Of a stretch of DNA of 48,612 nucleotides, positions 25,710 to 34,023 are shown piece after piece. A program made the position numbers and the translations under genes. This DNA is from Lactiplantibacillus plantarum EGD-AQ4 (GTDB lineage Bacteria; Bacillota; Bacilli; Lactobacillales; Lactobacillaceae). The stretch lies in NCBI RefSeq assembly GCF_000463075.2, contig NZ_AVAQ01000015.1, forward strand, positions 1 to 48,612. Direction: 5' to 3'. Numbering within the stretch: position 1 is the first letter of the stretch; each line of letters starts with the position of its first letter. The notes beneath the pieces are model-generated. The model was given only the letters and a program-made list of their open reading frames with translations, had not been told where the DNA came from and searched no databases.

Positions 25710-25751
25710 AAAAGCCGTTCAAGGATTGTTTCACATCCTTGAACGGCTTTT
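25710..25751 (-). terminator. Bidirectional terminator between padA and hydratase gene
   Basis: AAAAGCCGTTCAAGGAT and its exact complement form a 17-bp stem with an 8-nt loop. The minus strand continues with a T-run. It ends the hydratase gene and probably padA too. The 165 nt between parS and the hairpin hold nothing recognisable. Confidence 0.9.
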
Positions 25752-25772
25752 GACCTAGGCCAGCAATTCCAC

Positions 25773-26576
25773 TTATCCTTCGTCTGTCACATCTAGTGCG
25801 ACTTGTCCCAGTCCACAATCAAAATCAGCCCGCCAGTGTCCCACTGTCAAATGTGGTGGTAAGACGAACGTTCCTGATGAGACGCGTTGACCGGCAGTGA
25901 GCGTCTTGCCCTGCTCAGCTAACTTGCTGACTAACCACTGCAATGACTTGAGTGGATTGCCTAACACTTCACTCGCTTGACCAGTCTTGACCGTCTCACC
26001 ATCATGGACGAGGGTACATTTCGGCGTTGCGACCGCGTCGACGGAAGCAAACCGCTTGTCGGTATCTTCTTCCGTGCCATAGACCACTAACCCACCAACG
26101 GCTGCATCAGCCACCACTAGGTTCTTTGGTAAGTCTGGGAACCAATCGCTAAATCGAGAATCCGGTAATTCGAGGCCAGGTGCCACCGTAGTTTTGTGCC
26201 ATAAATCAGTTAATGAATCAGTCGCACTCAAATCTTCCTTGGCCTTAAAGACGAGTTCGACTTCCACGAGTGGATCCATCAATTGACCCCGCCGAACTGT
26301 GGTGGGTGCGGCAAGGAAATGATCCGCGACTTGCGCGCCATAGAGTGGTGTATGCGCATCAAACATCTTCTGGGTTTCAGCGCTAGTTAATGAGACTTTG
26401 TAGCCGCCAACGGGTTGCTGTTTTAACGCCGTCAATTCAGCTTGAACGCGGTATGCGGCGTCCTCATCGGTGACACTGGTTGCATAATCCGCCATCGTTA
26501 AGGCGTGCTGGGTTTGATAGGCATCAAATAATTGTTGTGCGACTTGCGTTTCTGTTTCTGTTGTTGTGGTTGTCAT
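25773..26576 (-). CDS. 2-keto-4-pentenoate hydratase / fumarylacetoacetase-family protein
   Basis: 267 residues. The family core is seen in GGYKVSLTSAE, MDPLVEVELVF with metal-binding E105 and E107, a third candidate E136 in GLELPDSRF, and a C-terminal QRVSSGTFVLPPHLTVGHWRA-like strand region. Such enzymes hydrate 2-hydroxypenta-2,4-dienoates or decarboxylate oxalocrotonate in aromatic meta-cleavage; no other gene of such a pathway is nearby. The ATG at 26576 follows GGAGG. It is reached from a T-box leader over 300 nt upstream, through a repeat-rich leader, so tRNA charging may control it. The real substrate is unknown. Confidence 0.8.
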   Translation of the reverse strand: MTTTTTETETQVAQQLFDAYQTQHALTMADYATSVTDEDAAYRVQAELTALKQQPVGGYKVSLTSAETQKMFDAHTPLYGAQVADHFLAAPTTVRRGQLMDPLVEVELVFKAKEDLSATDSLTDLWHKTTVAPGLELPDSRFSDWFPDLPKNLVVADAAVGGLVVYGTEEDTDKRFASVDAVATPKCTLVHDGETVKTGQASEVLGNPLKSLQWLVSKLAEQGKTLTAGQRVSSGTFVLPPHLTVGHWRADFDCGLGQVALDVTDEG

Positions 26577-26591
26577 AGGCGTAACCTCCGT

Positions 26592-26751
26592 TATGTGTTT
26601 GATCATTGACTAATACTTATGTGTCTCTACTATGTGTTGCGTTTGCAAAATCGATTGACTATGTGTTGAGATCGTTTCTGAATCGTTTCGGTTGTGATGA
26701 CTTCATTTTCTAATTATGTGTCGCATGATTGCGATCAATGAATCTATGTGT
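26592..26751. repeat. Six copies of TATGTGT in 160 nt
   Basis: Copies start at 26592, 26618, 26631, 26660, 26715 and 26745. On the minus strand each reads ACACATA; two are extended to CAACACATAGT. They fill the leader between the T-box-controlled short ORF and the hydratase gene. Spacings are irregular (26, 13, 29, 55 and 30 nt). Confidence 0.8.
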
Positions 26752-26774
26752 TAAAAACCTGCGAGAATGCGATA

Positions 26775-26885
26775 CTAAATACCGCTGTTAACTTCTCGTC
26801 TTAACTGAGGAGCTGCTGCTCCCGCGCGACTAATTGCCGTTGCCCACACTGATTGGCAATTAGCCACCAGAATGTCCGATTCCAT
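26775..26885 (-). CDS. Possible 36-codon ORF behind the T-box
   Basis: The ORF starts with ATG after GGTGAGGAGT and ends with TAG, giving 36 residues beginning MESDILVANC and ending REVNSGI. It is the first translatable frame after the T-box terminator, 17 nt beyond it, and has a good ribosome-binding site. The peptide has no known domain and no run of one amino acid. The DNA inside it contains a 9-bp inverted repeat (26830-26838 with 26855-26863) and a GGAGC/GCTCC repeat, so it may be structured leader RNA rather than a gene. Not in my knowledge of the family; unconfirmed. Confidence 0.4.
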   Translation of the reverse strand: MESDILVANCQSVWATAISRAGAAAPQLRREVNSGI

Positions 26886-26901
26886 ACTCCTCACCACCTT
26901 T

Positions 26902-27196
26902 AAATAATAAAAGACGCCCTTTAACTAACTCCAACGAGTTAATTAAAGGACGTCCAGAACGGGTTACCACCTTTATTCGCGACTACTTCACAATAGTCAC
27001 CTTAGTACGTACAGCAAATGCGATACGCCGGTACATTAATGGGTACCATCCAACGCCTTCTCCAAATAATTTCGGGGCGCGACTCCAAGGTGATCTATGT
27101 TAAGTGGTATTGACTGCCTTGCACCAATCTACAGCTCGCTAACTAACCGGCTTAACACCGTTCCTTATCACGGTCTTTAATCTAAATTCAATTAAT
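26902..27196 (-). promoter_or_regulatory. T-box riboswitch leader 1
   Basis: The minus strand carries a T-box sequence GGTGGTAACCCG (complement of 26960-26971), followed by a terminator hairpin with a long stem and TTTTATT (26902-26945). About 220 nt of structured leader precede it, including TGTTAAG/CTTAACA arms of stem I and a GGTG loop element. Uncharged tRNA should stabilise the antiterminator. I could not assign the specifier codon with confidence. The next open frames are a 36-codon ORF and the hydratase gene, not an obvious amino-acid gene. Confidence 0.85.
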
Positions 27197-27202
27197 GATT
27201 AG

Positions 27203-27231
27203 AGTTTAGCGCCGCAAAATCAGAATGTCAA
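27203..27231 (-). promoter_or_regulatory. Promoter of T-box leader 1
   Basis: On the minus strand TTGACA (27226-27231), 17 nt, TAAACT (27203-27208). Transcription would start near 27196, just before the T-box stem I. Confidence 0.8.
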
Positions 27232-27308
27232 CCCTAAAATTAAAAATAAATTAGATTTCACATTGGACTAACATTCAACCGCCCGCCGTCACAGGCTACT
27301 AGCACCAG

Positions 27309-27776
27309 CTAGTCATTGTCCAAATCGACCAACGCAATATATTGCTCCGTGTGCGTGTCACGTAACGTATAATTTGGCGGCAACGCATCCGCGTCGGCCT
27401 TGACGATTTGAAAGCCGACCTTGGCATAAAAGCGCAACGCATTTTCGTTAGCCATGACGCATTTTAACGTCAGTGGTTCCGTGGCGTACTGGCGCATTTC
27501 AGTCAACAAACGCTCGCCGACTTTGAGATGGCGAAAATCCGGTGCGACGAACAGTAAATGAATGAAGTTAGCCAGTCGGTACAATGAGCAGAAGCCAGCG
27601 CGCTGGCCATCGACCCACGCCACCAAGACAAATTCGCCGCGACTGTCATAGTCAAAATCCTGTAACTTAGGATCTGTGACCCACGGAAACTCTTGCTGGC
27701 GGTCGACTAAGTAAATTTCAGCTAACGCCGCCCGGTCAGCGTCTGTCGCCGGTTTGATCTCAATTCGTTTCCTCAT
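27309..27776 (-). CDS. GNAT-family N-acetyltransferase
   Basis: 155 residues with the GNAT core: an N-terminal IEIKPATDADRAALAEIYL, a central FIHLLFVAPDFRHLKVGERLL that forms the acetyl-CoA pyrophosphate loop (RHLKVG) and a C-terminal NENALRFYAKVGFQI. It should transfer acetyl from acetyl-CoA to an amine; the acceptor cannot be predicted. I chose the ATG at 27776, which follows GGGGGAGGC; an upstream extension of 17 codons lacks this. It is divergent from the degV gene and stands alone, with the T-box promoter starting just downstream. Confidence 0.85.
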   Translation of the reverse strand: MRKRIEIKPATDADRAALAEIYLVDRQQEFPWVTDPKLQDFDYDSRGEFVLVAWVDGQRAGFCSLYRLANFIHLLFVAPDFRHLKVGERLLTEMRQYATEPLTLKCVMANENALRFYAKVGFQIVKADADALPPNYTLRDTHTEQYIALVDLDND

Positions 27777-27923
27777 CTTGTGCCTCCCCCATTTGATTAT
27801 TTTCATTATGACGTTAGTCGCTAGCAATTACAACCGTTTGCTTAGCCAACCATACTAGCTTTCCCCCACCGATAAGCGGTATAATGTTAGGCAATACTTT
27901 CACCAAATGAAAGCGGGGAAAAA

Positions 27924-28796
27924 ATGAAAACCGCAATTGTTACGGATAGTGCCAGTTACCTATCAGCGGCCGACGTTGAAAAGTATGATATTCACGTCGT
28001 CCCAATTACTGTTATTTTTGGCCAACAGACTTATTTAGAAAACGTTGAAATCACTTCCAAAGAATTTTACGAACGCATGCGCACCGCACCAGAACTGCCG
28101 ACGACCACCCAGATCACACTGGGACAAATGCAAACGATGTACGACCAACTCGCAAAAGCGGGCTACGACGCCGTCATCAGTATCCATTTGTCGTCTGGTA
28201 TCACTAGCTTCATCACCAATCTCGAGAGCTACCTCCCGAACGTGACGAACATCAAAGTCTATCCTTTCGACTCCCTGATTACCGCCGCTGGTGAAGCCGA
28301 CATGGTACTCTTAGCTGCCAAACTCGTGGCTGCGGGGTACACACCCGAACAAGTCATCGAACAGCTCAAGAAAATTCGTGAAACGACGGACGTTTACTTC
28401 GTCGTCGATAACTTAAGCCATTTGGTTCGCACGGGGCGCCTCTCGAACGCTTCTGGACTAGTCGGCAATTTATTGCGAATCAAACCGGTCTTGACGTTCC
28501 AAGATGGGAAAATCGTTGCCATCCAGAAAGAACGGACGATGCGCCGTGCTTACACCGCCATTAAGGCTAAGCTAGCCGCCGCCATTGACGCTGCCGACTA
28601 CCCACTACGCGTAACGATTGAAAATGGGAACAATCCGAAGCTACAAGCTGAATGGACGGCTGATTTAAAAGCCAGCTTCCCAGACCTCACGATCGACGAA
28701 GGTGAAATCGGGCCAGTCGTCGGTGTCCACGTTGGTGAAGGCGTCATGGGCCTCATCTGGGCCCGTGATTGGGAAAAATGGCCGCTGGATAATTAA
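27924..28796 (+). CDS. DegV-family fatty-acid-binding protein
   Basis: 290 residues. Family motifs are TDSASYLS near the N-terminus, PITVIFGQQTYLE, SIHLSSGITSF (lipid carboxylate contact) and LVRTGRLSNASGLVGNLLRIKPVL. DegV/FakB-type proteins hold a fatty acid so that the FakA kinase can phosphorylate it. Whether this one is a true FakB partner cannot be told, as no FakA gene is in the window. The ATG follows AAGCGGGG, with a TATAAT at 27880-27885 about 40 nt upstream. Monocistronic with a strong terminator. Confidence 0.92.
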   Translation: MKTAIVTDSASYLSAADVEKYDIHVVPITVIFGQQTYLENVEITSKEFYERMRTAPELPTTTQITLGQMQTMYDQLAKAGYDAVISIHLSSGITSFITNLESYLPNVTNIKVYPFDSLITAAGEADMVLLAAKLVAAGYTPEQVIEQLKKIRETTDVYFVVDNLSHLVRTGRLSNASGLVGNLLRIKPVLTFQDGKIVAIQKERTMRRAYTAIKAKLAAAIDAADYPLRVTIENGNNPKLQAEWTADLKASFPDLTIDEGEIGPVVGVHVGEGVMGLIWARDWEKWPLDN

Positions 28797-28807
28797 GTGC
28801 AACCGAC

Positions 28808-28851
28808 AAAACGACGCTTCAAGAATTTGATTTCTTGAAGCGTCGTTTTTA
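28808..28851 (+). terminator. degV terminator
   Basis: AAAACGACGCTTCAAGAA (28808-28825) and its exact complement (28832-28849) form an 18-bp stem with a 6-nt loop ending in TTTTT. Confidence 0.92.
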
Positions 28852-28979
28852 GCGTCTAATCCCTGTTCCTTAACAGCCAGTCCAGCGGTTAATCGCTAGT
28901 CGGATTGGCCCCATCACGGTGACCTTAGTCAATCTAAAATCACTGCACCACCTGTCCGCATTCGGCTAACGATATCGCC

Positions 28980-29414
28980 CTATTTCCGCTTTTTACCTTT
29001 TTTCTTTTTCTTCTTTTTATCAGTCTTCTTCGATGTCGAATCTTGCGCTTTAGCCTGAGCTTTGGCTAACAATTTATGCGCCTTTTTGACCAATTTGGCA
29101 CGTTGCGTCTGATCGAGCTGTTCCCACACCGCGACTAGCTCGGGGTCCACGGCGGGCGTCGGTGTCACCGCAACTGGAATCGGCGCTGCTTCCGGCGTCG
29201 GTTGCGTGGCCACATCACTCGTCCCCAACAGCCAATCTGGTGACACGTTGAGAACGCCCGCTAACGTCACGATCTTATCGTGTTTCGCGACATACTTATT
29301 GCTCAACCACTGACTGATTGAAGAGCGCCCGATTCCCGTTTGTTTGGACAACTGGGCTGACGTCAGGTTTGCTTGTTGCATGGCTTGTTTTAATCGGTCT
29401 GCAAAAATTCCCAT
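28980..29414 (-). CDS. XRE-family helix-turn-helix protein with lysine-rich tail
   Basis: 144 residues. Residues 1-65 are a lambda-Cro/XRE helix-turn-helix (LKQAMQQANLTSAQLSKQTGIGRSSISQWL...SPDWLLG). A Pro/Ala/Thr-rich linker (68-95) follows, then a short helical segment. The tail (about 125-144) is almost wholly Lys and Arg, including a run of seven Lys. Such a tail suggests non-specific binding to DNA, RNA or ribosomes in addition to the specific domain. It starts 12 nt after the pepC stop codon, with GGAGGACG as its ribosome-binding site, so it is co-transcribed with pepC. No target can be inferred. Confidence 0.85.
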   Translation of the reverse strand: MGIFADRLKQAMQQANLTSAQLSKQTGIGRSSISQWLSNKYVAKHDKIVTLAGVLNVSPDWLLGTSDVATQPTPEAAPIPVAVTPTPAVDPELVAVWEQLDQTQRAKLVKKAHKLLAKAQAKAQDSTSKKTDKKKKKKKGKKRK

Positions 29415-29426
29415 AATTTCGTCCTC

Positions 29427-30743
29427 CTAGTGCAACGGGTCCCATGCCGGTAGCCGTTGCGCGCGTTCGTTGACTAACACTTGAAATTCTGGTGCTAAGA
29501 ACTGTTTGTGGACCACCACTTCATAGACGTAAGCGTCAAACCAATCTTGACTCATCACGAAATAGCCCTGTTTACCGACCTTTTCGCCCCAACTATTCTC
29601 GACTTTCCACTTGGTTGGCGTATCTGATACCAAATCAACGCCGGTCAGCGTCATTGCATGACTGACCTCACCGTCGCCTGTCAATAACCGTTGAGCCTTG
29701 GTCAAATGGTCGTTGACTCCGAATAACTGACCCGTTTCAAATAAGTGGGCATCCAGATACCCGGTCTGGCGATCCATCTGACGCAAGACATCGTTGCCGA
29801 ACCAGACCGTCTCGCCGGCCTTCAGTTGCTGTACCGCAACATCCGTCAGAACCCCCATATCGACGTTCAAGAATTCGATTGGTTTACCACCGATGACGTT
29901 ATCTTCGTCAGGCAAGCTGTATAAGCGATTGAACGGCTTATCAGGCGAGTTCGTCACGACGACGTAATCATCCAGGTCAGTGTCAAAATAATCTTGATAG
30001 AATTGTTGCGGCGTCAGATCCGTCAGCCGGTGATATTGCTGATCATCATCGCGATAAGCCAAGTCAAAGCTGGTCGGCGGTTCACCGAAAGAATACGCGG
30101 TCATCCGGTAGACGGCCTGTAACATTGACTTTTCGAGTGATTGCAACTCTGCCTCATTGGCCCCGTCCATGACCAACTGCCGTAATTTCAAGCCATCTTT
30201 ACGTAATTGCCGTGATAATACGGCCTGAAAAGCAGCGGTATTTTCAGTGTTGAACGTTTCCGGCATCGCGCTCGTTGGTACAACGCCGTATTTCTGAACT
30301 AAGCTAGCGGCCATCGCCCACTGACCACCATCTTCGCCAGGATTGTCGAACAAGAATTGGACTAAGCGATCGCTAATCGGTTGCCGCGCCGTTTGTTCGA
30401 CGTTGCGATAAAACGTGTTGGCCCGTTCGATCTTATCCCAGAAAAATAAATAACTTTGTGACAATTCAAAATCCTTCACGTGATACTTCGTCGCGAATTT
30501 GTGTCGCAGGGTATTCAGTAACGAGAACTCCCAGCAGCGGCCACTGCTCTTTTGATTACTAACCTTGCCTGTCGGGACCTCGATTGAAAATGTCCGATCC
30601 AAGCGACTGGCCGCCTGATTATCAAAACTTGCGGCTTTGATGCCATTTTTGGTGATGGCGCGTGTTAATACTGGTGCCATCCGATCATCTGCGTGCGTTG
30701 TCCGTAAAGCGGCGAGCGCGGCGGGTGTTAATTCAGTTGCCAT
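29427..30743 (-). CDS. pepC: Aminopeptidase C (bleomycin hydrolase-type cysteine peptidase)
   Basis: 438 residues, the standard PepC length. The papain-like triad is visible: Cys70 in QKSSGRCWEFS, His362 in VSHAMTLTGV and Asn383 in VENSWGEKVGKQGYFVMS. It removes N-terminal residues from peptides in the cytosol, working with peptide importers to supply amino acids. The ATG at 30743 follows GGAGGTCGG; a longer frame of 24 more codons has no ribosome-binding site. It is the first gene of pepC plus the small XRE gene. Confidence 0.96.
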   Translation of the reverse strand: MATELTPAALAALRTTHADDRMAPVLTRAITKNGIKAASFDNQAASRLDRTFSIEVPTGKVSNQKSSGRCWEFSLLNTLRHKFATKYHVKDFELSQSYLFFWDKIERANTFYRNVEQTARQPISDRLVQFLFDNPGEDGGQWAMAASLVQKYGVVPTSAMPETFNTENTAAFQAVLSRQLRKDGLKLRQLVMDGANEAELQSLEKSMLQAVYRMTAYSFGEPPTSFDLAYRDDDQQYHRLTDLTPQQFYQDYFDTDLDDYVVVTNSPDKPFNRLYSLPDEDNVIGGKPIEFLNVDMGVLTDVAVQQLKAGETVWFGNDVLRQMDRQTGYLDAHLFETGQLFGVNDHLTKAQRLLTGDGEVSHAMTLTGVDLVSDTPTKWKVENSWGEKVGKQGYFVMSQDWFDAYVYEVVVHKQFLAPEFQVLVNERAQRLPAWDPLH

Positions 30744-30933
30744 ATTTACCGACCTCCATTGTAGCCCTATTACCAGTTTAGCCTTCATTCTAGGCCTATT
30801 AGATAGCGATTTCAATTTAGATGCAAGTTTTTGTTTACTTTTCTGAATTTCATTAGTTGTTTTATACAGGCGCGATTTTTTAAATTAGTAATAATCACCA
30901 ATAGACGTGTGGTTATTTAACATGCATGCCAAT

Positions 30934-30966
30934 AAAAAAAGGCGCTGCCCCTCGTGAGCAACACCT
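30934..30966 (-). terminator. Signal peptidase gene terminator
   Basis: On the minus strand AGGTGTTGCTC pairs, with G-U wobbles, with GGGCAGCGCCT and is followed by seven T, a few nt after the stop codon. Confidence 0.8.
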
Positions 30967-30974
30967 GTTGAGAA

Positions 30975-31562
30975 TTAATAGCTGATTGAATTGACGTTGT
31001 GGCGCTTCGTACTACTGGAGTCCCAAAATGGCACTTTGACCACGCCGAGCACTTTGCTGGCGGGAACGAAGCCCCAGTAGCGACTGTCGTTAGAGACCGA
31101 GCGATGATCGCCGAGCACAAAGTACGTGTTTTTCGGGACCTTGGTCGTCTTTAAGCGCCAACTATAGCGCGTCGACAAGGTATTCAAGGTCCAATTGGTC
31201 GTGCCCTGTGTCCGTTCATATTGACTGATGAACTGCTGCGGGACTAGCTTGCCATTCACGTATAACTTACCGTTCTGAGACTTAACGGTGTCACCAGGCA
31301 TCCCGACCACTCGTTTGACATACTTGACCGATTTCGACCGCGCATCTGGATCGACGTGGTACGCATTAAATACGATCACGCTCAAATGCCGAATTTTAGC
31401 GGTCTTGACCACGGCAACCCGTTCATTATTGTCCAGATTAGGTTCCATCGATGGGCCGTCCACGCGCACCATCGTAAATATATAATGGCGAATCACCATG
31501 GCGACCAGCAAGCCGACCACGATCGGTAACACCCAACTCATAATGCTTTTAACAGTTTTCAT
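30975..31562 (-). CDS. Type I signal peptidase
   Basis: 195 residues with one N-terminal membrane anchor (about 8-30). S26 boxes are present: VDGPSMEPNL with the catalytic Ser38, YVKRVVGMPGDTV with the general-base Lys83, and GDHRSVSNDSRYWGFV (box E). It cleaves signal peptides of exported proteins at the outer face of the membrane. The ATG follows AAGGGAGA. Lactobacilli often carry several copies, so I do not give a specific number. Confidence 0.93.
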   Translation of the reverse strand: MKTVKSIMSWVLPIVVGLLVAMVIRHYIFTMVRVDGPSMEPNLDNNERVAVVKTAKIRHLSVIVFNAYHVDPDARSKSVKYVKRVVGMPGDTVKSQNGKLYVNGKLVPQQFISQYERTQGTTNWTLNTLSTRYSWRLKTTKVPKNTYFVLGDHRSVSNDSRYWGFVPASKVLGVVKVPFWDSSSTKRHNVNSISY

Positions 31563-31890
31563 CCAACGTTCTCCCTTACCCCACGCTTAACCTTCAATTA
31601 TTATAGTCCAATCGACACGGCTTGTCTGGAATCGATGACCCCTTTTAAAAGATTTTATAAGTTCACTAATGATAGCCATCAACTAGTTTCGATGTTTAGG
31701 CGTCGTGTCGTTATAGACCAGCATACAGGACGATTACCCTGATCCAGCTGAAAAGCGTTTCTTCTTCGTCGCCGCAACCCGGGTTTTATCGCCAATTTTA
31801 AGTTGGCAACCGTAACCAGCAGTCTTTGTAAATGAAAAACCAGAAATCTGTTTCAATTTCTTGCTCGGACAAATAGACCTTTAAGCGAAC

Positions 31891-31953
31891 AAAAAAAGCC
31901 GTTCCAAGAATCACGTGGCACCTGCGCACCAGTCACAATTCTTGAAACGACTT
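31891..31953 (-). terminator. Terminator downstream of mnmG
   Basis: On the minus strand AAGTCGTTTCAAGAATT pairs, with two mismatches, with ATTCTTGGAACGGCTT, followed by TTTTT. The loop of about 27 nt is long. It lies about 140 nt after the mnmG stop codon. Confidence 0.7.
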
Positions 31954-31958
31954 ATTTC

Positions 31959-32032
31959 GGTTTGACACTAATTATTGGTTTGCACTAACTTTTGGTTTTC
32001 GTACTAACTGTTGGGCTTCGTACTAATCCCTG
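31959..32032. repeat. Four degenerate tandem units of 17-20 nt
   Basis: Units begin at 31959, 31977, 31994 and 32013. Each has GGTTTnnnACTAA or a close variant: GGTTTGACACTAATTATT, GGTTTGCACTAACTTTT, GGTTTTCGTACTAACTGTT, GGGCTTCGTACTAATCCCTG. The array lies in the mnmG 3' region between the stop codon and the terminator. Confidence 0.75.
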
Positions 32033-32091
32033 TGCAAGTACCACCGATTCACCGCGACCCAGCATTCAGGTCACAAGCGATCAGATTAAGC

Positions 32092-34005
32092 TTAGTCCTT
32101 AACTTTCGCGATCCGGCCCTGTTGAATGTAAACACTCAAGATGGCAATATCGGCGGGGTTAACACCGCTGATTCGCGACGCTTGTGCAATCGTGGTTGGT
32201 TGAATCTTCTTCAACTTCTGGTGGGCTTCAGTTGCGAGACCATCAATGGCGTCATAGTCGATCCGGTCCGGAATCTTCTTAGCTTCCATCTTCTTCAAGC
32301 GTTCAACGCGTTCTTCGGCCTTTTCAATGTAGCCGGCGTACTTGATTTGAATTTCAACTTGTTCAATGATGTGGCGTTCCAATGGTTCTGGCGCCGCTGG
32401 GATGAATTTCATCAAGTCAGCATACCGGACTTCTGGCCGCTTCAAGAAATCAGCAGCCAGAACCCCATCTTTCAGCTCACCAGAATTGTGGGCCCGTAAA
32501 AAGGCATTGACGTCATCGTTAGGCTTGATACGGATTTTGCCTAAACGGTCAAGTTCGTCTTTGATTGCTTGCCGTTTGGCTTCAAAAGCCGCATACCGGT
32601 CGTCGTCGATCAAGCCTAATTCATGACCCTTGTCCGTCAATCGTAAGTCCGCATTGTCGTGACGCAGAATCAACCGATATTCGGCCCGACTCGTTAACAG
32701 CCGGTAAGGTTCATTGGTCCCCTTCGTTACTAAATCGTCAATCATGACCCCGATATAGGCATCGCTACGCTTCAAGGTGAATTGACCCCGGTCGAGTGCG
32801 CGCAAACCGGCATTGATACCAGCCATCAAACCTTGACCAGCGGCTTCTTCATAACCAGACGTCCCGTTTGTTTGACCAGCAGTATACAAGTTCTTGATGA
32901 GCTTCGTTTCTAGCGTGGCCTTTAATTGGTAAGGAGCGACGACATCGTATTCGATCGCATAGCCTGGCCGCATCATTTCAGCATCTTCCAACCCCTTGAT
33001 GGAGTGCAAGATTCGTTGTTGAACTTCTTCCGGCATCGACGTTGACAATCCTTGAACGTACCATTCGTCCGTGTTCCGGCCTTCTGGTTCCAAGAAGAGT
33101 TGGTGGCGCTTCTTATCCGCGAACCGCACGATTTTATCTTCGATCGATGGGCAGTAGCGGGGACCGACACCTTCAATGACACCCGTAAACATCGGGGCCC
33201 GGTCTAAGTTTTCCCGAATGATCTTGTGCGTCGTTTCGTTGGTATACGTCAACCAGCAAGATAATTGATGTTTCAAATCAAGATAGTCTTCGTCCTTCGT
33301 TTCAAAGCTAAAGTGATGGGGTTCTGGATCACCGGGTTGTTCTTCGGTGACACTGTAATCGATCGTATTGCCATCGACCCGTGGTGGCGTCCCAGTCTTA
33401 AACCGTTCCAGCTTGAAGCCTAAACGTTCCAAATCACCAGATAGCTTCATTGCCGGTTGTGAGTTGTTCGGACCAGATGAATACATTAATTCACCAATGA
33501 TGATCTTCCCACGCGCTGCCGTTCCAGTCGTCAATACGACACTCTTAGCGCGATAATGGGCCCCAGTATTCGTGATGACCCCTTTGCAGACGCCATCTTC
33601 GACGATCAAGCCGTCAACGATGCCTTGGCGTAAAGTCAAGTTAGGTTCGCGTTCGATCGTATGCTTCATTTCTGAGTGGTACGCATGCTTATCGGCTTGG
33701 GCCCGTAATGCACGGACGGCAGGACCCTTACCCGTATTGAGCATCCGCATCTGAACGTAAGTCTTATCGATGTTGCGGCCCATCTCGCCACCTAACGCAT
33801 CAATTTCACGAACAACGATCCCCTTCGCCGGTCCACCGACGGACGGGTTACATGGCATGAATGCCACCATATCCAGGTTAATGGTCATTAAAAGTGTCCG
33901 GTTTCCCATCCGGGCAGCAGCTAGTGCAGCTTCTGAACCGGCATGACCAGCACCAACGACGATCACATCATAGTCGCGGCCCTGATACTGCTTTACTTCT
34001 GTCAT
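32092..34005 (-). CDS. mnmG: tRNA uridine-5-carboxymethylaminomethyl modification enzyme MnmG
   Basis: 637 residues. The FAD-binding [10 protein letters not shown] begins at G18, followed by family motifs [27 protein letters not shown] and [14 protein letters not shown]. With MnmE it adds the carboxymethylaminomethyl group to wobble U34 of several tRNAs, using FAD, NADH and methylene-THF. It starts 18 nt after mnmE, with TAGGAGG as its site, so the pair is one operon. The position near the origin is conserved in Firmicutes. Confidence 0.98.
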   Translation of the reverse strand: MTEVKQYQGRDYDVIVVGAGHAGSEAALAAARMGNRTLLMTINLDMVAFMPCNPSVGGPAKGIVVREIDALGGEMGRNIDKTYVQMRMLNTGKGPAVRALRAQADKHAYHSEMKHTIEREPNLTLRQGIVDGLIVEDGVCKGVITNTGAHYRAKSVVLTTGTAARGKIIIGELMYSSGPNNSQPAMKLSGDLERLGFKLERFKTGTPPRVDGNTIDYSVTEEQPGDPEPHHFSFETKDEDYLDLKHQLSCWLTYTNETTHKIIRENLDRAPMFTGVIEGVGPRYCPSIEDKIVRFADKKRHQLFLEPEGRNTDEWYVQGLSTSMPEEVQQRILHSIKGLEDAEMMRPGYAIEYDVVAPYQLKATLETKLIKNLYTAGQTNGTSGYEEAAGQGLMAGINAGLRALDRGQFTLKRSDAYIGVMIDDLVTKGTNEPYRLLTSRAEYRLILRHDNADLRLTDKGHELGLIDDDRYAAFEAKRQAIKDELDRLGKIRIKPNDDVNAFLRAHNSGELKDGVLAADFLKRPEVRYADLMKFIPAAPEPLERHIIEQVEIQIKYAGYIEKAEERVERLKKMEAKKIPDRIDYDAIDGLATEAHQKLKKIQPTTIAQASRISGVNPADIAILSVYIQQGRIAKVKD

Positions 34006-34023
34006 TACAATTTCCTCCTACCA

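Larger units (their letters stand above)
31563..32091. other. Intergenic region with mnmG terminator and degenerate repeats
   Basis: About 530 nt. From 31563 to 31880 I see no gene or strong structure. A terminator for mnmG lies at 31891-31953, and a four-unit degenerate repeat follows at 31959-32032. Confidence 0.6.

Noticed and set aside
31959-32032. Possible CRISPR array
   Set aside because: Units are degenerate, only 17-20 nt, contiguous without spacers, and no cas gene is present.
32011-32499. Plus-strand frame of 162 codons over the end of mnmG
   Set aside because: Antisense shadow of mnmG with no Shine-Dalgarno sequence and no recognisable domain.
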